The notes under the pieces: generated by a model
What the model was told of the DNA's origin: nothing
The model's database searches: none
The model's input: the letters and a program-made list of their open reading frames with translations, nothing else
Made by a program: the position numbers and the translations under genes
Assembly (NCBI GenBank): GCA_007117945.1
Contig: SKTN01000082.1
Coordinates: 1 to 7,341 of the forward strand
Origin: Nitriliruptoraceae bacterium
Lineage (GTDB): Bacteria > Actinomycetota > Nitriliruptoria > Nitriliruptorales > Nitriliruptoraceae
DNA: 7,341 nucleotides
Reading direction: 5' to 3'
Part shown: positions 1 to 5,219 of the stretch, in pieces
Layout: every line of letters starts with the position of its first letter
Numbering within the stretch: the first letter of the stretch is position 1

Positions 1-12
1 GCACCGCGCCGG

Positions 13-53
13 CCCGGACCCCCGGCCCCCCGGCACCCGGACCCCCGGCCCCC
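13..53. repeat. C-rich direct repeat, two 18-bp copies at 23-bp period
   Basis: An 18-bp sequence (CCCGGACCCCCGGCCCCC) occurs perfectly at 13-30 and 36-53. It lies at the left window edge, so the array may continue upstream. In the third forward frame the stretch reads as a Pro/Ala/Gly-rich peptide and stops at TGA 72-74. It could therefore be the Pro-rich C-terminal tail of a plus-strand gene starting before the window, but this is only a possibility, because very C-rich DNA always gives such translations. No gene is called in 1-114. Confidence 0.6.
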
Positions 54-58
54 GTGTT

Positions 59-101
59 GCATGCAGTGATGTGACCTCCTACACGTCGTTTCGCTGCACA
101 C
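59..101. repeat. 43-bp imperfect palindromic element, divergent copy
   Basis: The left arm is GCATGCAGTGA (59-69) and the right arm is TCGCTGCACAC (91-101). Inside, TGAC (72-75) can pair with GTCG (85-88, one G-T wobble) around a 9-nt loop. Length, arm position and inner 4-bp stem match the two copies at 3182-3224 and 3266-3308. Aligned directly, about 31 of 43 positions agree with 3182-3224, and the right arm is identical. The element begins 14 bp beyond the stop codon of the minus-strand enoyl-CoA hydratase, so it may act as that gene's terminator or 3' hairpin. There is no clear U tract. Confidence 0.75.
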
Positions 102-114
102 TCGGGGCCTGCGG

Positions 115-885
115 CTAGCCCCGACCGTGGCGGCCCTGGCCCGCGCGGAAGGCGCTGACGCCCGCGTCGGCACCGCCCGCCTCGAGGCTCGCGACCCCGA
201 GGCGGTGCTCGTGGAGCAAGGCCTCGTCCAGCGGGCGGTCGAAGGCCGCCCGAGCGGCCGCCAGATCGCTGAGCAGGGTGCGGCGCGGCCAGCGGGCGAG
301 CTCCGTCGCGAGCGCGACCGCTGCCGCCTCGGCCTGTCCGGGTGCGACCACCCGGTTCGCGAGCCCGATGCGCTGGGCTTCCTCGGCAGCCACCGCACGG
401 CCCGTGAGGACCAGGTCCAGCGCGACACCGAGCCCCACCAGCCGGGGGAGGCGCACCGTGCCGCCGTCGATCAGGGGCACGCCCACCCGCCGGCAGAACA
501 CGCCGAACACCGCATCGGCGGCCACCACCCTGAGGTCGCACCACAGGGCGAGCTCGAGCCCTCCTGCCACCGCGTGGCCCTCCACCGCGGCGATGGTCGG
601 CAGCCGGGTCCGAGCCCTGGTCGGCCCCATCGGGCCGACCAGGTCCTCCTCGAGGCGGTTGCGGCGCGCGGGATCGGCGAAGGCGTGCAGGTCCGCGCCG
701 GCGCAGAAGGTGCCGCCGGTGCCGGTCAGCACGATCGCCGCCAGATCCTCGTCCGCGTCCAGGCGGTCGATGGCGGCGCGCAGCTGCTCGGCCGTCGGGC
801 CGTCCACGGCGTTGCGGACCTCTGGTCGGTCGATCCGCACGATGCCGACGGGGCCGACCACCTCGGTGTCGATGTCGCTGCCCAT
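115..885 (-). CDS. Enoyl-CoA hydratase/isomerase (crotonase) family protein
   Basis: A 256-residue crotonase-fold protein, normal length for the family, which hydrates, isomerises or otherwise transforms acyl-CoA thioesters through an enolate held in an oxyanion hole. Visible motifs are GTFCAGADL (58-66), the first oxyanion-hole strand; VEGHAVAGGLELAL (101-114) with the conserved glutamate E111; and the GGTVRLPRLVG segment (141-151). The second catalytic glutamate of classical hydratases (the E of FGQPEI) is replaced: the residues are FGVFCRR, with C131 at that place. The exact reaction is therefore uncertain, and hydratase is a family-level call. The ATG at 885 is preceded by AGGAG at 5 nt; the frame stays open to 1131, but that extension lacks crotonase sequence and crosses the divergent promoter region. 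Divergent from the acyl-CoA synthetase gene, suggesting a shared acyl-CoA role. Confidence 0.92.
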   Translation of the reverse strand: MGSDIDTEVVGPVGIVRIDRPEVRNAVDGPTAEQLRAAIDRLDADEDLAAIVLTGTGGTFCAGADLHAFADPARRNRLEEDLVGPMGPTRARTRLPTIAAVEGHAVAGGLELALWCDLRVVAADAVFGVFCRRVGVPLIDGGTVRLPRLVGLGVALDLVLTGRAVAAEEAQRIGLANRVVAPGQAEAAAVALATELARWPRRTLLSDLAAARAAFDRPLDEALLHEHRLGVASLEAGGADAGVSAFRAGQGRHGRG

Positions 886-1142
886 GATCGCTCCTGCTCG
901 CCGGCCGCACCTGGAAGAGGGGCACCCTGCCACGTCGCGGCGCGCGCGGTGGTCACGGCGGTTGCCACGCACGGACCGAGGTGGGTGCAGGCACCCCGGG
1001 GATCCGCAGGTACGCACGCCCAGCAGGTCCCGTCCACGCGCACGCAGCGGGGCCGCAGGAGGATGACCACCCGCCGCAGCACCCTGCAGAAGATCCGTAG
1101 CGGACGCGCGTGGCTGAGCTGCGGTTCCCACAGGGTGCCTCC

Positions 1143-1154
1143 GCTAGCATCCGC
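1143..1154 (+). promoter_or_regulatory. Putative -10 region of the acyl-CoA synthetase gene
   Basis: GCTAGCATCCGC contains TAGCAT (1145-1150), which fits the actinobacterial TAnnnT -10 pattern. The same 12-mer with one change (GCTAGCGTCCGC) occurs just before nucS at 6628-6639. A start near 1157 would give a 5' leader of roughly 80 nt containing the 1201-1219 palindrome. No good -35 hexamer is visible. Confidence 0.4.
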
Positions 1155-1200
1155 AGCGAGAACGCCGACGGTCCACATCCGGCCGCGGTCATCGAACACA

Positions 1201-1219
1201 CGTGGGAGCGCGTCCCACG
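1201..1219. promoter_or_regulatory. Perfect 7-bp inverted repeat in the synthetase leader (operator or RNA hairpin)
   Basis: CGTGGGA-GCGCG-TCCCACG is a perfect 7-bp inverted repeat with a 5-nt centre. It ends 19 bp before the ATG and just before the purine-rich ribosome binding site. Downstream of the putative -10 it could be an operator for a dimeric repressor, such as the TetR-type regulators common on fatty-acid genes, or a hairpin in the mRNA leader. The sequence cannot separate these. Confidence 0.4.
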
Positions 1220-1238
1220 GGGGGAGAGGGAGAGCTGT

Positions 1239-3032
1239 ATGCAGGAGTACACGAGTCCGGGCGAGACCGAGGTCCCGCTCGACGAGAACCTGACGACATC
1301 GCTGTGGGCGGCGGCAGCCGACCACCCGGAGCAGCCGGTGATCGCGGTGCGCGTCGGCGACCGGTTCGTCGACTGGTCCACCCAGCAGTTCGTGGAGGAG
1401 ATCAAGGCGATCGCCAAGGGGCTGCTCGCCCTGGGGATCCAGAAGGACGACCGGGTCGTCGTCCACTCGAGCACCCGCCTGGAGTGGACGCTGCTCGACT
1501 ACGCGATCTGGGCGGTCGGTGGTGTGACGGTCCCGATCTACGAGACCTCCGCGGCAGAGCAGATCAAGTGGATCGTGACGGACTCCGAGGCCAAGGCCCT
1601 GTTCACGGAGAACGCGGAGCTCAAGGCGCTGGTCGACCAGGTCGCCGGCGACCTCCCCGGGCTCGAGCACGTCTTCGTGATCGAGGACGGTGCGCTCGAG
1701 GCGATGCGCCAACAGGGCGCCGAGGTGGACGACGACACCCTGATGGCCCGCGCTTCGGAGCCCACGGGTGAGGACCTCGCCACGATCGTCTACACCTCCG
1801 GGACCACCGGGCGCCCCAAGGGGTGCGTGATCACCCACCACAACTTCATCTGGGACGCCACCCAGACCGCCACGGCGGCACCGGAGTTCTTCGGTGGCGG
1901 CATGCGGACCCTGTTCTTCCTGCCGCTCGCGCACATCTTCGCGCGCGTGGTCCAGACCACCTGCATCCGCAACGGGGTCATCCTCGGCTACTCCACGGGC
2001 ATCCCGCAGCTGACCGAGGAGCTGGGGATCTACCAGCCGGACTTCCTGATCGCCGTACCGCGGGTGTTCGAGAAGGTCTTCAACGGCGCCCGCGCCAAGG
2101 CGGCGGCCGACGGCAAGGAGAAGATCTTCGACAAGGCCGCGCACGTGGCCGAGGAGTACTCGCGGCAGCGGATCGCCGGCAACGTCAAGTTCGGCACCAA
2201 GATCCTCCACGCCATCTTCGACAAGCTGGTCTACACCAAGCTGCGCGCGGCGATGGGCGGACGCGTCACCTACGCGGTGTCCGGCGGCGCGGCGCTCGGT
2301 GAGCGGCTGACCCACTTCTTCATGGGTATCGGCATCCACGTCTGCGAGGGCTACGGCCTCACGGAGACCACGGCGGTGTCCACCTTCAACCGGCCCTCCT
2401 CCACGCGGGTCGGCACCGTGGGCAAGCCCATCCCCGGTGGCTCGGTGAAGATCGCCGAGGACGGCGAGATCCTGCTCGGCGGCAGCCACATCTTCCAGGG
2501 TTACCACAACAACCCTGAGGCCACTGCCGAGGTGCTCGAGAACGGCTGGTTCCGCACCGGCGACCTCGGTGCCCTCGACGGTGAGGGCTTCCTGCGCATC
2601 ACCGGCCGCAAGAAGGAGCTCATCGTCACGGCCGGCGGCAAGAACGTCGCGCCGGCGGTGCTCGAGGACCGCATCCGCGCCCACGGCCTGGTGAGCCAGT
2701 GCATGGTCATCGGCGATGGCCAGCCCTTCATCGCGGCGCTGGTCACCATCGACCCGGAGGCCTTCCCCCAGTGGGCACAGGCCAACGGCAAGACCGGGAC
2801 CATCGCTGAGCTGACCCAGGATGCGGACCTGCGCGCAGAGGTCCAGAGCGCCATCGACGACGCCAACAACCAGGTCTCGAAGGCGGAGTCCATCCGCACC
2901 TTCAAGATCCTGCCCGACGACTTCGTGGTCGGAGTCGAGCTCAGCCAGAAGATGTCGGTGAAGCGCCACGTGGTGTCCGAGAAGTACCAGGACGCCATCG
3001 ACGAGATCTACTCGGCGAAGAAGCCCGCCTGA
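1239..3032 (+). CDS. fadD15: Long-chain fatty acid-CoA ligase (AMP-forming), FadD15-like
   Basis: A 597-residue ANL-superfamily enzyme that adenylates a long-chain fatty acid with ATP and transfers the acyl group to CoA. Motifs are the P-loop YTSGTTGRPKG (185-195), the LPLAH segment (228-232), GYGLTETT (371-378), GDLG (441-444, with the ATP-ribose aspartate D442), and hinge GRKKELIVTAGGKNVAP (456-472). The C-terminal lysine motif is SQKMSVKR (569-576), with K571 the probable catalytic lysine; the usual TPTMKVKR form is altered to SQ here. Length and blocks such as YETSAAEQ match Mycobacterium FadD15 from memory. The ATG at 1239 is chosen because GGGAG sits 6 nt upstream and the ANL fold begins just after; an in-frame ATG at 1110 lies before the putative promoter. 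Divergent from the crotonase gene, consistent with fatty-acid activation for lipid synthesis or beta-oxidation. Cytosolic or membrane-peripheral; no signal peptide seen. Confidence 0.95.
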   Translation: MQEYTSPGETEVPLDENLTTSLWAAAADHPEQPVIAVRVGDRFVDWSTQQFVEEIKAIAKGLLALGIQKDDRVVVHSSTRLEWTLLDYAIWAVGGVTVPIYETSAAEQIKWIVTDSEAKALFTENAELKALVDQVAGDLPGLEHVFVIEDGALEAMRQQGAEVDDDTLMARASEPTGEDLATIVYTSGTTGRPKGCVITHHNFIWDATQTATAAPEFFGGGMRTLFFLPLAHIFARVVQTTCIRNGVILGYSTGIPQLTEELGIYQPDFLIAVPRVFEKVFNGARAKAAADGKEKIFDKAAHVAEEYSRQRIAGNVKFGTKILHAIFDKLVYTKLRAAMGGRVTYAVSGGAALGERLTHFFMGIGIHVCEGYGLTETTAVSTFNRPSSTRVGTVGKPIPGGSVKIAEDGEILLGGSHIFQGYHNNPEATAEVLENGWFRTGDLGALDGEGFLRITGRKKELIVTAGGKNVAPAVLEDRIRAHGLVSQCMVIGDGQPFIAALVTIDPEAFPQWAQANGKTGTIAELTQDADLRAEVQSAIDDANNQVSKAESIRTFKILPDDFVVGVELSQKMSVKRHVVSEKYQDAIDEIYSAKKPA

Positions 3033-3039
3033 TCATCGG

Positions 3040-3062
3040 CGCGGCCGCCTGGTGCGGCCGCG
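3040..3062. terminator. GC-rich hairpin just after the synthetase stop
   Basis: CGCGGCCGC-CTGGT-GCGGCCGCG is a perfect 9-bp stem with a 5-nt loop, starting 8 nt after the TGA at 3030-3032. There is no U tract. It probably contributes to 3'-end formation or mRNA stability for the acyl-CoA synthetase transcript, together with the stronger hairpin at 3082-3110. Confidence 0.5.
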
Positions 3063-3081
3063 ACCACGATCTGCGGTGTTG

Positions 3082-3110
3082 GCGGCGGCGGCCCGAAGGG
3101 CCGCCGCCGC
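3082..3110. terminator. Perfect 13-bp GC hairpin, likely intrinsic terminator
   Basis: The arms GCGGCGGCGGCCC (3082-3094) and GGGCCGCCGCCGC (3098-3110) are perfect complements around a GAA loop. The following TGCGTTGCGT is only weakly T-containing, as is common for actinobacterial terminators that lack a U tract. It lies 50 bp past the synthetase stop and could also stop minus-strand transcription coming from the kinase gene. Confidence 0.7.
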
Positions 3111-3181
3111 TGCGTTGCGTACGCAGCGCGAGACGGGTGGGTGGGGCGTGACCGGACTGCGCCGCGGATGGGTGGGGCGGG

Positions 3182-3224
3182 GTGTGCAGCGAGCCGACCT
3201 CGATCGCGTCGCATCGCTGCACAC
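3182..3224. repeat. 43-bp palindromic element, copy A
   Basis: Arms GTGTGCAGCGA (3182-3192) and TCGCTGCACAC (3214-3224) form a perfect 11-bp outer stem. After a 2x2 mismatch, CGAC (3195-3198) pairs with GTCG (3208-3211) around the 9-nt loop CTCGATCGC. It differs from copy B (3266-3308) at one position only (G at 3211 versus A at 3295). It lies between convergent genes, downstream of both. Confidence 0.9.
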
Positions 3225-3265
3225 TTCCGGCGCAACCGGTGCGTGAGCGTCCGCGCCCGACCGGG

Positions 3266-3308
3266 GTGTGCAGCGAGCCGACCTCGATCGCGTCACATCG
3301 CTGCACAC
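3266..3308. repeat. 43-bp palindromic element, copy B
   Basis: This copy matches 3182-3224 at 42 of 43 positions, in the same orientation, with starts 84 bp apart and 41 bp between copies. The outer stem extends by one G-C pair (3265/3309) to 12 bp. The flanks of the two copies do not resemble each other, so this is not a simple tandem duplication of a larger unit. It lies 143 bp beyond the stop of the minus-strand kinase gene. Confidence 0.9.
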
Positions 3309-3359
3309 CTTGCCTCAGGGAGGGGTGGGCGCCGGCCGAGGAGGCGGGGTGCGGCCGCG

Positions 3360-3390
3360 GGCCGGTGGTGTCCGTGCTCGGGCACCGGCC
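3360..3390. terminator. Possible terminator hairpin of the kinase operon
   Basis: GGCCGGTG (3360-3367) and CACCGGCC (3383-3390) are perfect 8-bp complements with a 15-nt loop, about 60 bp beyond the stop of the minus-strand kinase gene. The loop is long and there is no U tract, so this is a weak candidate. The rest of 3309-3451 shows only a short repeat at 3415-3440. Confidence 0.3.
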
Positions 3391-3414
3391 ACCGAGGGGC
3401 AACGCCGGGCGCGT

Positions 3415-3440
3415 AGGACCGGAGATCAGGACCGGAGAGC
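3415..3440. repeat. 13-bp tandem direct repeat next to the kinase stop
   Basis: AGGACCGGAGATC (3415-3427) is followed directly by AGGACCGGAGAGC (3428-3440), 12 of 13 identical. It lies 11 bp beyond the stop codon of the minus-strand kinase gene. It probably reflects local slippage; no function is evident. Confidence 0.6.
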
Positions 3441-3451
3441 AGGGCAGCGGC

Positions 3452-4858
3452 TCAGGCCGGGGGATCGGGCCGGGGGGTGCGCTCCCGCCACCAGCGGGCG
3501 TCCTGCTCCCCGAGCTCGGAGGCCGGCTCGGCGTCGGCGACGATGTACTCGTCGCGGATCGCCCGCCAGTCACCAGTGGCGCCGAGTTGCCCGAGGACGC
3601 TGTTGAGCCCCCACTGGATCCGGTTCAGCAGCAGGTAGTCCGGGGGGAGGTTCAGCTGGCGGAGCATGTTGGAGAAGGGGTCACGGGGGTCGGTGGTGGA
3701 GCGGATCACCTCGGCGGCGAACTGGGAGGTGAAGGTGAAGGGCTGCTCCGCCACCACGGGACGGGTGTAGAGCTGGAACCACTCGAAGACCCGGTCCTCG
3801 TCCACCTCGATGTTGCGGGGGAGGAAGCCGGCCTCCCGCAGGGCGAGGATCGCGGTGTCCCGGTCACCGGTGGCCATCGCCTCCTCGATGGAGCGCATGG
3901 AGGCGTAACGCTCCCGGGTGAACATCTTCACCGAGCCGTAGTCGAGGAAGGCCACCCGGATGCCGCCGTCGGCCGCCGCGTCGCGCTCGATCAGGTAGTT
4001 CCCCGGGTGCGGGTCGCCGTTGAACAGCCGGAACCGGCCGATGGACCCGAAGGCGTAGCGGAAGATGATCTCGCCCACGCGCTGACGCTCGTCCTCGTCG
4101 GCCTCGGCGAGGAAGGCGGGGAAGCGCTGGCCGTGGATCCGCTCGGAGACCAGCACGCGGGGACGGCACAGCTCACCGACGATGTCGGGGACCCGGATGA
4201 AGGGGTGATCGGTGTAGCGGGTGGCGAAAGCCCGCTGGTACTGGGCCTCACGCTCGTAGTCCAGCTCGTCGTCGATGCGCTCGCGCAGCTCATCCAGCAG
4301 CGGCTCGATCTCCTGGTTCTGCGCGACGACGCGTGCCAGCGGGGCGAACGCGGAGGCGTTGTCGAGGTCGGCGCGCACGGCCTCGGCGACCCCGGGGTAC
4401 TGCACCTTGACCACGACCTCGCGACCGTCGTCCAGCTTCGCCACGTGGACCTGGCCGATGGAGGCGGCTGCCAGGGGCTCGGGATCGAAGGAGGCGAAGA
4501 CGGCCTCAGCCGGGGCCCCGTACTCCTCGGTGATAACCTCCGCGATCGCGTCGGCGTCGAAGGCCGGCGCCTGGTCGCGCAGGCTCGCCAGGGCATCGTG
4601 GTAGGCGCTGCGCACCTCCGGCGGCAGGTCGAGGTCGACGAAGCTGAGCAGCTGCCCGAGCTTCATCGCCGCGCCCTTCATCTCCCCGAGCACCAGGGCG
4701 AGGTTGCCGGCGAGCTGCGCATGGGCTGCGACGTCGTCGCCCGTGCCGCCGGCGAAGCGGCGCGCACGGGAGCCGGCCAGGCCGGAGGCACCACGGATCC
4801 CGGTGCGCGCCAGCTGCGAGCCGCGCCGCACCCGTCCTCCGAGGCCCTTACCCGCCAC
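3452..4858 (-). CDS. ABC1/UbiB-family atypical protein kinase (AarF/UbiB-like)
   Basis: A 468-residue member of the ABC1/ADCK/UbiB atypical kinase family, whose characterised members bind nucleotides and support isoprenoid-quinone or lipid metabolism. The family KxGQ motif is at 66-69 (KLGQ). The alanine-rich nucleotide loop, in place of the glycine-rich loop of ordinary kinases, is at 130-136 (AAASIGQ). The conserved lysine is K151 in VVVKVQYPG, and the acidic ELDYERE helix segment is at 198-204. The catalytic loop NGDPHPGN is at 280-287 and the metal-binding DYG at 306-308. All key positions are intact, so it should be a functional family member. No C-terminal transmembrane pair, as in Escherichia coli UbiB, is visible. 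The GTG at 4858 is preceded by GGAGGTGA, with GGAGG 6 nt before it. Last gene of a probable minus-strand operon with ychF and a small protein. The substrate is unknown. Confidence 0.93.
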   Translation of the reverse strand: MAGKGLGGRVRRGSQLARTGIRGASGLAGSRARRFAGGTGDDVAAHAQLAGNLALVLGEMKGAAMKLGQLLSFVDLDLPPEVRSAYHDALASLRDQAPAFDADAIAEVITEEYGAPAEAVFASFDPEPLAAASIGQVHVAKLDDGREVVVKVQYPGVAEAVRADLDNASAFAPLARVVAQNQEIEPLLDELRERIDDELDYEREAQYQRAFATRYTDHPFIRVPDIVGELCRPRVLVSERIHGQRFPAFLAEADEDERQRVGEIIFRYAFGSIGRFRLFNGDPHPGNYLIERDAAADGGIRVAFLDYGSVKMFTRERYASMRSIEEAMATGDRDTAILALREAGFLPRNIEVDEDRVFEWFQLYTRPVVAEQPFTFTSQFAAEVIRSTTDPRDPFSNMLRQLNLPPDYLLLNRIQWGLNSVLGQLGATGDWRAIRDEYIVADAEPASELGEQDARWWRERTPRPDPPA

Positions 4859-4861
4859 CTG

Positions 4862-4869
4862 TCACCTCC
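4862..4869 (-). promoter_or_regulatory. Strong Shine-Dalgarno of the kinase gene
   Basis: GGAGGTGA on the minus strand is a near-perfect complement to the 16S rRNA tail. It fixes the start at the GTG of 4858, since no ATG with comparable support is nearby. Confidence 0.85.
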
Positions 4870-4899
4870 GTTGGCTCGTCACCGGGGCGTTCGTGGCAC

Positions 4900-4926
4900 G
4901 CCGGGTCATCGGCCTTGTCACCCGGC
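4900..4926. other. 7-bp hairpin between the small gene and the kinase gene
   Basis: GCCGGGT (4900-4906) and ACCCGGC (4920-4926) pair perfectly around a 13-nt loop, in the 113-bp gap upstream of the kinase gene. It could be an RNA hairpin that tunes read-through or processing inside the operon. Evidence is only the inverted repeat. Confidence 0.3.
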
Positions 4927-4930
4927 CGAC

Positions 4931-4966
4931 TCGGCCCGATCGCTGCACTCTGCCCGATCGCTGCAC
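4931..4966. repeat. 18-bp tandem repeat carrying the palindromic element's half-site
   Basis: Two 18-bp units (4931-4948 and 4949-4966) are identical at 17 of 18 positions and share the 15-mer GCCCGATCGCTGCAC (4934-4948, 4952-4966). Each ends with ATCGCTGCAC, the same ten bases found in the right arm of the 43-bp element (3213-3222). They sit 5 bp beyond the stop of the small minus-strand gene. They look like degenerate or half elements of the same family. Confidence 0.75.
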
Positions 4967-4971
4967 GGGGC

Positions 4972-5160
4972 TCACTCCACCATCTCGGCCAGGGGGTTGC
5001 CCTCCTCACGAGCGGCGGCGAGCCGGGTGTCGAGCTCCGCGCGACGGGACTCGCTGAGGCAGGCGCAGCCCACCTCAAAGGGCGCGTAGTGCTTGACGTC
5101 CATCCGGTGGGTGGGGCAGGCCGCCACCTCGAGGCGGGTGATGGGTTCGCTGCGTGCCAT
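4972..5160 (-). CDS. Small Cys/His-containing hypothetical protein (62 aa)
   Basis: I do not recognise this 62-residue protein. It has C15-x2-H18, then H24, then C32-x-C34, a spacing that could bind one zinc or another metal, though no known family pattern is matched. The second half (36-62) is charged and predicted helical (Arg/Glu/Ala-rich). No signal peptide or membrane segment is seen. The ATG at 5160 has AGGAG 8 nt upstream. It lies 59 bp after ychF and 113 bp before the kinase gene on the same strand, suggesting co-transcription. Cys count and spacing do not fit WhiB proteins, which have four cysteines. The good ribosome binding site, clean placement between genes and non-repetitive composition support a real gene. 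Confidence 0.75.
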   Translation of the reverse strand: MARSEPITRLEVAACPTHRMDVKHYAPFEVGCACLSESRRAELDTRLAAAREEGNPLAEMVE

Positions 5161-5219
5161 CGGTCAGGCTCCTGTTCGGGTGCGCAAGGAAGGGCTGTGC
5201 AAGGGGTGGGAGGGTGGCC

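Larger units (their letters stand above)
886..1238. other. Divergent intergenic region between crotonase and acyl-CoA synthetase genes
   Basis: This 353-bp stretch has no convincing gene. Reading frames crossing it are Arg/Pro/Ala-rich low-complexity translations. It holds the AGGAG of the crotonase gene (891-895, minus strand), a putative plus-strand -10 element (1145-1150), a perfect 7-bp palindrome (1201-1219) and the purine-rich ribosome binding site of the synthetase gene. I could not place a promoter for the crotonase gene. Confidence 0.6.

Noticed and set aside
886..1131. N-terminal extension of the crotonase by 82 residues
   Set aside because: The extension is low-complexity Pro/Arg/Gly-rich and lacks family similarity; AGGAG at 5 nt supports the ATG at 885.
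1063..1293. Small plus-strand gene from the ATG at 1063 in the divergent region
   Set aside because: AGGAGG abuts the ATG with no spacing, the product is Arg-rich without pattern, and it runs across the putative promoter and into the synthetase gene.
726..2969. 747-residue minus-strand open frame
   Set aside because: It is antisense to the acyl-CoA synthetase and shows no domain motifs. High GC makes long shadow frames common.
3182..3308. Repeat-spacer-repeat resembling a minimal CRISPR (43-bp repeats, 41-bp spacer)
   Set aside because: Only two adjacent repeats, an isolated diverged copy at 59-101, half copies at 4931-4966, strong long-arm palindromes and no cas genes. A dispersed palindromic element explains it better.
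3182..5089. 635-residue plus-strand open frame
   Set aside because: It is antisense to the ABC1 kinase, begins inside the repeat elements, and its composition is that of a GC-skewed shadow frame. The kinase on the other strand has full family motifs.
4972..5160. WhiB-type iron-sulfur regulator
   Set aside because: Only three cysteines, and the C-x2-C pair and the GVWGG turn of WhiB proteins are absent.
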